From Rathayibacter sp. Leaf185 (lineage in GTDB: Bacteria > Actinomycetota > Actinomycetes > Actinomycetales > Microbacteriaceae), in assembly GCF_001423885.1 (NCBI RefSeq), contig NZ_LMPP01000004.1:310001-374000 (forward strand): a DNA stretch of 64,000 nt, read 5' to 3'. The notes beneath the pieces were generated by a model. The model made no database searches. It had not been told where the DNA came from and saw nothing but the letters and a program-made list of their open reading frames with translations. Shown piece after piece: positions 8,076-15,969 of this stretch; position 1 is the stretch's first letter; each line of letters opens with the position of its first letter. The position numbers and the translations under genes were made by a program.

Positions 8076-8285
8076 GTGGCTACCGAAGTGAACCTCGACG
8101 AGATCGTGTCCGAAGTGTCCGCGCGCCTGAAGGGCCGCTTCCCCGACCGCCCCGCGGCCGAGGTCGAGTCGGTCGTGCGCGCCGAGCTCGACTCCCTCGC
8201 CGACCGCCCCGTGCAGGACTACCTCTCGGTGCTGACCGAGCGCGCGGCCAAGTCACGCCTGAAGAAGTCGCGCCGCGACGCCTGA
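8076..8285 (+). CDS. Small three-helix-bundle protein
   Basis: 69 residues, starting MATEVNLDEIVSEVSARLKG and ending in a basic tail SRLKKSRRDA. The pattern of charged helices with RFPDRPAAEVE in the middle matches what I recall of the actinobacterial 'three-helix bundle dimerization domain' proteins, whose role is unknown. The GTG at 8076 is preferred because CATGAT (8064-8069) could serve as a -10 box six bases away, giving a leaderless message. A GTG at 8061 would add five residues. Confidence 0.7.
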   Translation: MATEVNLDEIVSEVSARLKGRFPDRPAAEVESVVRAELDSLADRPVQDYLSVLTERAAKSRLKKSRRDA

Positions 8286-8315
8286 CCGCGCCCGAGTCTC
8301 GCCACCCTCCAGGAG

Positions 8316-8605
8316 TTGTCGTACTCGGCATCCGACTACGACAACTATTGCGTTCTCGATCCGCTGATGAGCGCGTTCGGCGGGCGTCGACACTTCCTGG
8401 CGCAGGTCGGGTATGACGAACGCCGCACGCTGTTCATCGGTCTCCCGCGCGGCGGACCGCTCGACGTGCTGGCGATCGTCCTCGACATCACCAGCTCGGT
8501 GAAGGGTTCCGCCGCGGAGGCGTCGGCGTCGGCCACTCCGCCGTCGGCCTCGTGCTCGGTGGCCTCATGTTCCTGATGATCGTCGCCGGGGCCGTCACGA
8601 TCTGA
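8316..8605 (+). pseudogene. Probable frameshifted small membrane protein gene
   Basis: A frame starting about 8316 runs to PLDVLAIVLDITSSVKG near 8507 and then turns into low-complexity Ser/Ala. In the next frame from 8507 the sequence becomes FRRGGVGVGHSAVGLVLGG followed by a hydrophobic end at TGA 8603-8605. Loss of a single base near 8505-8507 would join the two into one two-span protein of DUF4190-like build. The start, family and even the reality of the frame are uncertain; sequencing error is an alternative. A minus-strand frame over the same bases (8345-8680) looks like a shadow. Confidence 0.35.
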
Positions 8606-8638
8606 CGCTCGGAGGCTTCGGCGAGGCACCGGATTCCC

Positions 8639-8691
8639 GTCGAGACGCCGCAGCGAGCGAGGCGTCTCGCTGCGCAGCACGGCGTCTCGAC
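8639..8691. repeat. Nested hairpin downstream of the CAU tRNA
   Basis: Outer arms GTCGAGACGCCG (8639-8650) and CGGCGTCTCGAC (8680-8691) pair perfectly, with inner arms CAGCGAG (8651-8657) and CTCGCTG (8666-8672). It follows the 3' end of the minus-strand tRNA by nine bases and may end its transcript. It has no T-tract. The arm sequence looks like a dispersed palindromic element. Confidence 0.55.
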
Positions 8692-8700
8692 TCCTGGAAG

Positions 8701-8774
8701 TAGGGCGTACGGGACTTGAACCCGTGACCGACGGATTATGAGTCCGCTGCTCTGACCAGCTGAGCTAACGCCCC
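8701..8774 (-). tRNA. tRNA with CAU anticodon (elongator Met or Ile2)
   Basis: 74 bases fold into a normal cloverleaf. The anticodon stem GCGGA/TCCGT holds the loop CTCATAA, so the anticodon is CAU; the T arm is ACGGG-TTCAAGT-CCCGT and the discriminator is A. The first acceptor pair is G-U. No CCA is encoded. The initiator features are absent. Whether it is elongator Met or the lysidine-modified Ile2 tRNA cannot be settled by eye; the T-arm and variable loop look a little more like Ile2. Confidence 0.9.
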
Positions 8775-8799
8775 GCGGCGACGCGCGAGGCGGGATCCC

Positions 8800-10056
8800 T
8801 CAGGATCGGCCGGCCGGTGCGGACGCTGCGTCGGAGGCCGGATCGGCCACCGGCTCCCCACGATACAGGCTCTCGAATGTGCTGATCGTGCGGTTGATGT
8901 CGTGCGCCGCGACGATGCGGAGGGAGGCGCGCTTCATGGCCTCGAAGGCGTCGGGTGCGGCCGTGAGGACGTCGGTGAGGCGGTCGGCCAGGGCCTGCGC
9001 GTCGCCCGGCGCGAAGAGGAAGCCGTTCTCGCCGTCGTGGACGAGGTGCGGGAGGGCCATCGCGTCGGCGGCGACGACGGGCAGGGCCGAGGCCATCGCC
9101 TCCATCGTCGCGATGCTCTGCAGCTCGGCGATCGACGGCATCGCGAAGACGGAGGCGCGGGTGTACGCCTCCTTGAGCTCGGCGTCGTCGACGTAGCCGG
9201 TGAAGCGGACGCGATCGGCGATGCCGAGGGTGGTCGCGAGCTGCTGCAGGTTGCGCATCTGATCGCCTCCGCCCACGATCTCGAGCTTCGCGTCGAGCGA
9301 GGGATCGAGCAGCGAGACGGCCCGCAGGAGGACGTCGATGTGCTTCTCGCCGGTGACGCGGCCGACGAACAGGATGCTGTTGCCTGGGCGCGTCGTGAAG
9401 TCGGGGGTGTAGTTGTCGGCGTCGATGCCGCATGAGATCGCCTGGACGTCCTTGAGTCCGGTGAACTTCTCGAGGAACTGGGCCGCCTTGCGTGTCGGCG
9501 TGGTGACCGCCTCCGCACGGCCGAAGGTGCGGCTCGCGGCCCGCCACGCCATCTGGATGGCCTTGGCCTGCACGGACGTGGGCAGCAGTGTGAACTCGAG
9601 CAGGTTCTCGGGCATGAAGTGGTTCGTCCCGATGATGCGGATCCCACGGTCCTCCGCGGCGATGCTGAGACCGCGACCCACGATCATGTGCGACTGGAAG
9701 TGCACGACATCGGGCTTCACCTCGTCGAGGATCCGCGCGCTGTTCTGGCGGATGCGGAACGGGATGGCGAAGCGCAGCCAGTCGTGCGGGTACCAGCGGA
9801 GACTGAAGAGGCGGTGCACGACGATCCGCTGACCCTCGTGCGTCTCGACCCGGGTGCCGCTCCAGCCGTCGGCGGACGGGGCGACGACGTGGACCTCGTG
9901 ACCGCGCTGCGCCAGACCCGCCGCGAGCCGCTCGGCGAACTTGGCGGCCCCGTTGACGTTCGGCGCGAACGTGTCGCAGCCGATGACGACGGTCAGTCGC
10001 TTCGCCTCGGCGTGCTCGGGCGCCTCGGGACGTGCTGCGTCGAGGGGGTCTGACAC
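8800..10056 (-). CDS. Family 4 glycosyltransferase
   Basis: 418 residues in the two-domain GT-B fold. The N-terminal domain opens with CDTFAPNVNGAAKF near 27-40, the acceptor loop typical of MgtA/PimB-like lipid glycosyltransferases. The C-terminal domain has LFVGRVTGEKH and the donor-site motif E-x7-E (Glu 311 and 319). It likely adds glucose, mannose or glucuronate to a diacylglycerol or phosphoinositol lipid in the membrane; the exact reaction is not readable. The start is a GTG with AGGA nine bases upstream. It stands alone between the CAU tRNA and a transporter gene. Confidence 0.88.
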   Translation of the reverse strand: MSDPLDAARPEAPEHAEAKRLTVVIGCDTFAPNVNGAAKFAERLAAGLAQRGHEVHVVAPSADGWSGTRVETHEGQRIVVHRLFSLRWYPHDWLRFAIPFRIRQNSARILDEVKPDVVHFQSHMIVGRGLSIAAEDRGIRIIGTNHFMPENLLEFTLLPTSVQAKAIQMAWRAASRTFGRAEAVTTPTRKAAQFLEKFTGLKDVQAISCGIDADNYTPDFTTRPGNSILFVGRVTGEKHIDVLLRAVSLLDPSLDAKLEIVGGGDQMRNLQQLATTLGIADRVRFTGYVDDAELKEAYTRASVFAMPSIAELQSIATMEAMASALPVVAADAMALPHLVHDGENGFLFAPGDAQALADRLTDVLTAAPDAFEAMKRASLRIVAAHDINRTISTFESLYRGEPVADPASDAASAPAGRS

Positions 10057-10218
10057 GGGGTGGTTCCTAACGGGGTCGTGTCGCTCCAGCGGCAGAGAAG
10101 AGGAGCGATCGGCTTCTGGTCGGTGTCGTGGCGTCGAGGCGATGGGGCCCAGTGTACCGACGGGGTTCCGCGGATCCGCGGATTGCGGCCACGGGAGGCG
10201 TCCCGCGTCGCCTCCGCC

Positions 10219-11133
10219 TCAGTGCGCCTGCGGGTGGTGCTTGGCGAGCAGGAACACGCCCCAGATCGCGACGACACCGGCGGCGATGAAGAGCGGGATC
10301 GCGTAGGGAGCCGCGTACTGCGCCTCCCCCAGGACGACGATGCCGATCGCGACGGCGACGAGCGGATCGACGACCGTGAGTCCCGCGACGACGAGGTCGG
10401 GCGGACCCGACGAGTACGCGTTCTGCACGAAGTAGCCGCCGAGCGCGGTGGCGGCGAGCAGCGCGACGACGCAGACCACGGTGAGCGGGTCGAACTCGCC
10501 GAACTTGATGCGGTTGAGCACCACCTTGGCGAGCGTCGCCACGAATCCGTAGACGACTCCGGCGCCGAGGATGTAGAAGATCGCCTTCGCACCCTTGCGG
10601 AACACCCGGAACGCGATGACGAAGACCGTGAGGACGACGGCGAGGATCACGAGGATCGTGATGAGCTGCGAGGTCTGGATCGGCTTGTCGACCGCGTTGA
10701 AGGCGGCGACGAGGACGAAGGCGCCGACGCCTCCGACGCACAGCACGATCGCCCGGATCGACGCCTTGTTGAGACGCACCCTGCTGACGCGCGCGTTGAC
10801 GACAGCCGTGATGACGAGCGCGACGGCGCCGAGCGGCTGCACGACGATGAGCGGCGAGAAACCGAGGCTGGTGAGCTGGAAGACGATCGCGAGAGCGAGC
10901 ATCAGGGTGCCGATGACCCACGAGGGGCGCGAGAGGAGCGCGAAGAGCTGCCCGCCGCTGAGTCCGGAGGATCCCGAGCGCTTCGAGAACCGCTCGACCT
11001 TGACGACTCCGCGGTGCTGGAACTGCGCACCGAGAGAGAGGAACACCGCGCCGACGAGGGCGATCGGGATGCCGATGAACTGCGCCGGGTCGAGCGTGAA
11101 CTGCTCGGTCAGGTCGACGATGGCAGAAGGCAT
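10219..11133 (-). CDS. DMT-superfamily (NIPA-like) membrane transporter
   Basis: 304 residues with nine or ten hydrophobic spans. Span 1 reads IPIALVGAVFLSLGAQFQHRG, and the repeat GLTVVDPLVAVAIGIVVLGE near residue 255 is the second EamA-like half. Such proteins in actinobacteria are called DMT family or magnesium-transporter NIPA-like; the substrate cannot be inferred. The ATG at 11133 is supported by a -10 box TAGGGT seven bases upstream (leaderless). It is divergent from peptide deformylase. Confidence 0.82.
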   Translation of the reverse strand: MPSAIVDLTEQFTLDPAQFIGIPIALVGAVFLSLGAQFQHRGVVKVERFSKRSGSSGLSGGQLFALLSRPSWVIGTLMLALAIVFQLTSLGFSPLIVVQPLGAVALVITAVVNARVSRVRLNKASIRAIVLCVGGVGAFVLVAAFNAVDKPIQTSQLITILVILAVVLTVFVIAFRVFRKGAKAIFYILGAGVVYGFVATLAKVVLNRIKFGEFDPLTVVCVVALLAATALGGYFVQNAYSSGPPDLVVAGLTVVDPLVAVAIGIVVLGEAQYAAPYAIPLFIAAGVVAIWGVFLLAKHHPQAH

Positions 11134-11140
11134 GGCTTCG

Positions 11141-11146
11141 ACCCTA
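11141..11146 (-). promoter_or_regulatory. -10 box of the DMT transporter gene
   Basis: TAGGGT on the minus strand, seven bases before the ATG at 11133, consistent with a leaderless transcript. Confidence 0.5.
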
Positions 11147-11236
11147 CCCAGATTCGATCAGGGGATCCTCCGACGCACGGGTGACCGGGGAAGACCACGG
11201 GATGACGCTCAGGACGGCCTGCGCGGGGCACCGCGA

Positions 11237-11242
11237 TACCCT
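11237..11242 (+). promoter_or_regulatory. -10 box of peptide deformylase
   Basis: TACCCT, seven bases before the ATG at 11250, consistent with a leaderless transcript. Confidence 0.5.
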
Positions 11243-11249
11243 GATCCTC

Positions 11250-11816
11250 ATGGCCGTCCTCCCCATCCGCATCGCCGGCGACCCCGTCCTGCACTCCCCC
11301 GCCGCCCCTGTCACCGAGTTCGACGACTCGCTCCGGACCCTGGTCGCGGACATGTTCGAGACCATGGACACCGCCCCCGGAGTCGGGCTCGCCGGCCCGC
11401 AGGTCGGGGTGCCTCTGCGGCTCTTCGTCTACGACTACGCGGCCGACGACGGCACACCCCGCCGCGGAGTCGCGATCAACCCCGAGCTCTTCATCACGCC
11501 CACGCCGCTCGGCGAGGCTGACGAGGACAGTGAGGCGGAGGGCTGCCTGTCGTTCCCGGGCGAGAGGTTCCCGTTGCGGCGCTCCGAGCGCGCGATCCTG
11601 CGAGCAGTCGACCTCGACGGGAAGCCGTTCGAGATCGAGGCGGAGGGCTGGTTCGCGCGCGTGTTCCAGCACGAGTTCGACCACCTCGACGGAGTGCTCT
11701 ACACCGACCGACTCGAGCACGACTATCAGAAGCCCGTGGCGAAGATCACGCGCAAGCGCGGCTGGGGTGTGCCCGGTCAGTCGTGGCTGCCGGGGGTCGA
11801 GCACCTGGAGGACTGA
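11250..11816 (+). CDS. def: Peptide deformylase
   Basis: 188 residues. It removes the formyl group from the first Met of new proteins, using a metal held by one Cys and two His. All three motifs are present: GVGLAGPQ (44-51; the usual GxGLAAPQ with Gly for Ala), EGCLS (97-101, metal ligand Cys99) and HEFDH (141-145, His ligands and catalytic Glu). Length is normal. The ATG at 11250 follows a -10 box at leaderless distance; the longer frame from 11181 has no support. It is monocistronic and convergent with the gene at 11895. Confidence 0.95.
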   Translation: MAVLPIRIAGDPVLHSPAAPVTEFDDSLRTLVADMFETMDTAPGVGLAGPQVGVPLRLFVYDYAADDGTPRRGVAINPELFITPTPLGEADEDSEAEGCLSFPGERFPLRRSERAILRAVDLDGKPFEIEAEGWFARVFQHEFDHLDGVLYTDRLEHDYQKPVAKITRKRGWGVPGQSWLPGVEHLED

Positions 11817-11894
11817 GGTCGAGGCGCGGGGCCGCCGTCGGGATTGATCGCGCTACTCGGCCAGGGGCGGGCGGCAACGGGTCGGCGTGCCCGG

Positions 11895-12722
11895 TCAGGC
11901 GAGGTCGACGCCGTGGACGCCGTTGTGGTGGCGGAGCGCGGGGAAGGAGGCGGTGACCGAGCGGCCGACGCCAGGGGTCCGCTTCTCGGTGATGTCGCCT
12001 CCGAACAGGGAGGCGCGCTCGCGCAGCTCGGCGAGGGCGGGACTGTCGATGCGCTCGGTGAGGGCGCGCAGATCGGCGTCGACGGCGCTCTCGTCCGACT
12101 CGGCGCCTCCATGGCGTTCACGATCGTCGTCGACGTCGACGCGGAGGCCGGTCGCCGTCCAGTTCGAGGTGATCCGCACCTCGGTGCCGGAGCCGCCGGT
12201 GCTGAGCGCCGCGTCGAAGGCGTACTCGAGCACCCGGAGCACCGCCACCTGGGCGCCGTCCTGCAGGGGGAACGGCTCGCCGTGGTTCTGCTCGGCGACG
12301 ACGAGTCCGCGCTCGCGGGCATCGGCTACCAGGGGCTCGGTGCTCCCCGTGAGCGGCAGCTCCCCGGGATCCACGGCGGCGACGGTCGCGATGCGGCGCA
12401 GCTGGGCGAGGGACGCCTCCGCCGCGCGCACCGCTCTGACGGCGGAGCGGGTCGCGGCGGCAGGATCGCGCTCGATGGTGAGCCGGACGCTCTCGGCCTC
12501 CTCGACGACGTGCGCTGCGCTGCGGACGGCGAGCTGCTCGAGCTCGCCGACGATGCGCAGCCGCGCCTCCTGCTCACCGACGACCATCTCGAGGCGCGCG
12601 GTGCGGGCGGCCGCCTCCCGCTGCGACGCGCGGGCGGCGCGCTCGGCAGTGGCGGAGCGGCGCCAGAGCACCACGGCGGCGACGGCGACGATCAGGGCGA
12701 GGACGAGGACGGCTTCGAGCAC
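11895..12722 (-). CDS. Membrane-anchored histidine-kinase-like protein
   Basis: 275 residues: one N-terminal membrane span (residues 4-19), a long charged helix like a dimerisation coiled coil (20-120), then a domain whose RVLEYAFDAALSTGG resembles the N-box helix of a GHKL ATPase but with Asp in place of Asn, and a GVGRSVTASFPA end like the G2 region. There is no clear phospho-accepting His motif. It may be a degenerate sensor kinase. GTG start with GGAGG six bases upstream. No response regulator is adjacent. Confidence 0.65.
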   Translation of the reverse strand: MLEAVLVLALIVAVAAVVLWRRSATAERAARASQREAAARTARLEMVVGEQEARLRIVGELEQLAVRSAAHVVEEAESVRLTIERDPAAATRSAVRAVRAAEASLAQLRRIATVAAVDPGELPLTGSTEPLVADARERGLVVAEQNHGEPFPLQDGAQVAVLRVLEYAFDAALSTGGSGTEVRITSNWTATGLRVDVDDDRERHGGAESDESAVDADLRALTERIDSPALAELRERASLFGGDITEKRTPGVGRSVTASFPALRHHNGVHGVDLA

Positions 12723-12826
12723 GACGGCCTCCGGTTCGGGTCGGTGGGATAGGCGCGGGGGGACGCCGGAGAGCGATGGTACTCGCGAGCGGACCGCACT
12801 GCCCGACGCGCGGCCGGGGCTTGCGG

Positions 12827-13951
12827 TCAGCTCGGGTCGACGCGGGTGGAGCGGGTGACCGTGAACCTGCGGTCGCGCGCGACGACCTTCGTCGGCCCGA
12901 CCGAGCGACGGAGCTCGGTGGGGTGAGCGAGGTGCGAGTTGAAGACCGTCCAGAGCTGGCCGCCCGGGCGGAGGATGCGGCCGGCCGCGCGGATCATGCG
13001 GTGCGCCACGAGGTCGGTGACGGCTCCGTCGGAGTGGAACGGCGGATTGCAGAGCACGAGGTCGACGGAGCCGTCGGCGAGGGTCGAGGCGTTGTCGTCG
13101 CGGAGGACGCGGACGTCGAGGCCGTTCGCGCTCGCGGTGGCCCGGGCCGACTCGGTCGCGACGCGCGACGAGTCTGTCGCGATCACCTCGAGGTCGGGCC
13201 GGGAGCGGGCGAGCACGGCGGCGAGGATGCCGGTGCCGCAGCCGAGGTCGACCGCCGTTCCGTCGGGCAGGGCGGCGGTGTCAAGAGCCGCGAGCAGAGC
13301 GCGGGTGCCGAGGTCGAGGCGTGCTCCCGAGAAGACACCCGAGAGGGCGACCACGTCGAGATCGAGCTCATCGAGCCGTTTCCGCTCCGCTCCCGGTGCC
13401 GGGGGCTGATCGGCGCGCGCCCCGCTCGCGAGAAGGGCGCGCGACTTCTGCCGCGCCAGGCTCACATCGACGCGGTCGTAGCGGCTGCCGAGCACGTCGT
13501 TCATGCCGTGGGTCATGTGCTTGATGCGGCCGGCGCCGACCAGGACGGCCCCAGGTGCCGCGGCGGCCACCTCGGCTGCGATCGACGCCAGGGCGTCGAG
13601 GGAGCGCGGGAGTCGGACGAGGACGGCGACGGCGCCCTCTGCCGCGGCGGACACCGACTCGACGACCTCGAAGGGCGCGAGCTCGATGCCTGCGGCGCGA
13701 ACCGCCTCGGCGTTGGCCGCCAGGGCGAGCTCGGCGGTGACGGTGTCCTGGACGACGCGGACGGGGACTCCGTCGGCAGCGAGCGCGAGGGTGAGGGCTC
13801 CGTAGGCGTCGCCGACGACGCCGATCGGGCCGCTCAGTCCGCGCTCGACGACGAGATCCAGCAGGAGCCGATCGCTCGCATCGACCGCGACGAGGGACAC
13901 ACCCTCGACATCGGGACGTCGGCGGAGGAGATCGAGGACGTCGTCGCGCAT
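12827..13951 (-). CDS. rRNA guanine-N2 methyltransferase, RlmG/RsmC-like
   Basis: 374 residues in two halves: a substrate-recognition domain without SAM motif and a C-terminal Rossmann methyltransferase with DLGCGTG (235-241) and NPPF (302-305), the signature of base-amino methyltransferases such as RlmG (23S G1835) and RsmC (16S G1207). The ATG at 13951 has GGAGG seven bases upstream, so the 17-residue in-frame extension is left out. It ends the interval before the tRNA-Asn terminator. Which rRNA base it modifies cannot be decided here. Confidence 0.85.
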   Translation of the reverse strand: MRDDVLDLLRRRPDVEGVSLVAVDASDRLLLDLVVERGLSGPIGVVGDAYGALTLALAADGVPVRVVQDTVTAELALAANAEAVRAAGIELAPFEVVESVSAAAEGAVAVLVRLPRSLDALASIAAEVAAAAPGAVLVGAGRIKHMTHGMNDVLGSRYDRVDVSLARQKSRALLASGARADQPPAPGAERKRLDELDLDVVALSGVFSGARLDLGTRALLAALDTAALPDGTAVDLGCGTGILAAVLARSRPDLEVIATDSSRVATESARATASANGLDVRVLRDDNASTLADGSVDLVLCNPPFHSDGAVTDLVAHRMIRAAGRILRPGGQLWTVFNSHLAHPTELRRSVGPTKVVARDRRFTVTRSTRVDPS

Positions 13952-14000
13952 CGTGCCTCCGGTTCGGTGCCGTGCACCCGGGTACTCACCGATTCCGGGC

Positions 14001-14037
14001 AAAGAAAAAGGGCCCGAGAGTGGAGTCCCAGGCCCTT
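14001..14037 (-). terminator. Rho-independent terminator of tRNA-Asn
   Basis: On the minus strand AAGGGCC (from 14037) pairs with GGCCCTT (to 14008) around a 16-base loop and is followed by TTTTTCTTT. It starts three bases beyond the tRNA 3' end. Confidence 0.85.
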
Positions 14038-14039
14038 CG

Positions 14040-14112
14040 CTCCCCGACTTGGACTCGAACCAAGAACCTACCGGTTAACAGCCGATTGCTCTGCCAATTG
14101 AGCTATCGAGGA
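14040..14112 (-). tRNA. tRNA-Asn (GUU)
   Basis: 73 bases. Acceptor TCCTCGA pairs with TCGGGGA (one T-G pair), the anticodon loop is CTGTTAA with anticodon GUU, the T loop is TTCGAGT, and the discriminator is G as expected for Asn. CCA is not encoded. A terminator follows at once. Confidence 0.95.
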
Positions 14113-14185
14113 TCATCCGCCCACCCGGAGGTGAACAGCGCGTAGCTACTTTACCAAACTCTGTGCCCAGACCAAATCGGCCCGG

Positions 14186-15103
14186 TCAGTACCCGACGAC
14201 CGTGTCGACGAGACCGAGCAGCGGCTCCCCCGCGGAGAAGGCGGCGACGTTCGCGCGCACGCGCTCGGCGAGCAGCGGCGCGGTGATCTCCGGCGTGTCG
14301 GCGGTGTGCGGCGTGATCAGGCACCGCGGCTCGCTCCAGAGCGGATGCCCATCGGGCAGCGGCTCCGGGTCGGTGACGTCGAGCGCGGCTCCGGCGAGGC
14401 GTCCTGCGGCGAGGGCGGCGACCAGCGCGCCGGTGTCGATCAAGGAGCCCCGGGCGACGTTGACGAGGACGGCGTGGGCGGGCATCCGCTCGAGGACCCC
14501 GGCGTCGACGAGTCTCGCCGTCGATCCCGTCGCCGCCGCGGCGAGCACGACGACGTCGGCCTCGGCGACGACCTCGGTCAGGTGGTCGGCAGTGACGGTC
14601 CTGTCGGCGCCCGGCATCGGCTCCGCCGTGCGACGCACGACGGTGACGTGGGTGTCGAAAGCGCGGAGCAGTCGCAGCAGCTCGGTGGCGATCCCGCCCG
14701 CACCGACGATCACCACGCGGGCCCGGTGGAGCGTCGCCGCGCGCTTCTCGCCCCACGACGTCGCCCGCGCCCGCTCGGGCAGCGAGCGCAGCAGCGCGAG
14801 GGTCAGCGCGAGGGCGTGCTCCGCGACCGGCTCGGCGTAGGCGCCCTTGGCGCTCGTCCAGAGCAGGTCGGATCCCGTCAGGACCGGGGAGAACACGTCG
14901 ACCCCGGCCCACGGCAGCTGGACCCAGCGGAGGCCGGGGTGTGCTTCGAGGACCGCGGCCAGCTCATCGGTGCGCCCGTACGAGAGCCAGAGCAGGGCCT
15001 CCGGATCATCGTCGATACCGACGACCCGGCCGCCACCCGCCTCGATCGCCGTGGTGAACACCGGCTTGGGCCGGGGAAGCACCGCGATGCGCGGACCGCT
15101 CAC
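14186..15103 (-). CDS. D-isomer specific 2-hydroxyacid dehydrogenase
   Basis: 305 residues. The NAD-binding loop reads VIVGAGGIATELL (GxGGIx), and the catalytic set is present: Arg in NVARGSLID, Glu in DPEPLPDGHPLW and His in ITPHTAD. It would interconvert a 2-keto acid and a D-2-hydroxy acid with NAD(P). The GTG start overlaps the stop of the upstream ABC ATPase (GTGA), making it the last gene of the peptide-transport operon. That context suggests it handles a product of the imported compound or its breakdown; this is inference. Confidence 0.88.
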   Translation of the reverse strand: MSGPRIAVLPRPKPVFTTAIEAGGGRVVGIDDDPEALLWLSYGRTDELAAVLEAHPGLRWVQLPWAGVDVFSPVLTGSDLLWTSAKGAYAEPVAEHALALTLALLRSLPERARATSWGEKRAATLHRARVVIVGAGGIATELLRLLRAFDTHVTVVRRTAEPMPGADRTVTADHLTEVVAEADVVVLAAAATGSTARLVDAGVLERMPAHAVLVNVARGSLIDTGALVAALAAGRLAGAALDVTDPEPLPDGHPLWSEPRCLITPHTADTPEITAPLLAERVRANVAAFSAGEPLLGLVDTVVGY

Positions 15104-15969
15104 GCCTGCTCCTCCACCGGCGCGACACGGAGTGCCCGGTTCGCGTCGAAACGCTCGTACTCGGCGAACGCTGCACCGAGCTCGCGCACGTACGGGTGCT
15201 GGGCTCCGGTGAGCACCTCGAGCAGCGGCCCGTAGGCGACGACCTCGCCGCCGACCAGGACCGCGACCCGGTCGGTCGCCCGGCTGAGGACGTCGATGTC
15301 GTGGCTGACCACCACCGCGGCGAAGCCCTCGCGACGACGCAGATCGGCCAGCAGATCGACGATCGACTCGCGGACGGTGGCGTCGATGCCCGAGGTCGGC
15401 TCGTCGGCGATCAGCACCTTCGGTCCGAGGACGAGGGCGCGGGCGATCGCGACCCGCTGGCGCTGCCCGCTCGAGAGCTCGTAGGGGAAGCGGTCGAGCA
15501 GGAACAGCGGAAGGTGCACCGAGTCGAGCAGAGTCGCCACCCGCACGGCGGCGTCGCGCGGGTCGTAGTGCCGGTCGCGGAGGAAGAGCGGCTCGGCGAT
15601 CAGCTCCGAGACCGTCAGCTCGGGGCGGAGCACCGCGCCCGCGTCCTGCGCGAGGTAGGCGACGTCGAAGGTGAAGCGCTTGATCCCGCGAGCGGGCAGA
15701 TGGCGGAGGCGGTGTCCCGCGACGGTCGCGTCGCCTCCGACGATCACGGGACGCGCTCGAGCACTCTCGCCGCCGAGCCCCTCGCCGCCGAGGACTCGCG
15801 CCAGCGTCGACTTGCCCGAGCCGCTGCCGCCGAGGACCCCCAGCACCTCACCGGGCTCGACGCGGAGGCTCACCCCGCGCAGCGCGGTCCAGCGCCGGCT
15901 GATCCCGTGCGGCGGGTACTCGACGCTCAGATCGTCGGTGACGATGGGCGCCTCAGGGGTGGCGGTCAT
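15100..15969 (-). CDS. Extra single-domain ABC transporter ATPase
   Basis: 289 residues with GGSGSGKST (Walker A), LSSGQRQRV (signature, Ser for the second Gly-type residue of LSGGQ), [10 protein letters not shown] (Walker B) and the switch His in VVVSHDIDV. The region between Walker A and signature resembles DppF/OppF. The preceding gene already encodes both ATPase domains of a peptide importer, so this is a third ATPase in the operon. ATG overlaps the upstream stop (ATGA). It could serve as an alternative half or belong to another transporter. Confidence 0.87.
   Translation of the reverse strand: MTATPEAPIVTDDLSVEYPPHGISRRWTALRGVSLRVEPGEVLGVLGGSGSGKSTLARVLGGEGLGGESARARPVIVGGDATVAGHRLRHLPARGIKRFTFDVAYLAQDAGAVLRPELTVSELIAEPLFLRDRHYDPRDAAVRVATLLDSVHLPLFLLDRFPYELSSGQRQRVAIARALVLGPKVLIADEPTSGIDATVRESIVDLLADLRRREGFAAVVVSHDIDVLSRATDRVAVLVGGEVVAYGPLLEVLTGAQHPYVRELGAAFAEYERFDANRALRVAPVEEQA

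Noticed and set aside
8345-8680. A 111-codon minus-strand frame over the presumed pseudogene
   Set aside because: Composition is Arg/Ser/Asp-rich, no ribosome site, and the plus strand gives the more protein-like hydrophobic reading.
12737-14101. A 441-codon plus-strand frame running into tRNA-Asn
   Set aside because: Antisense to the RlmG-like gene and crossing a tRNA; shadow of GC bias.
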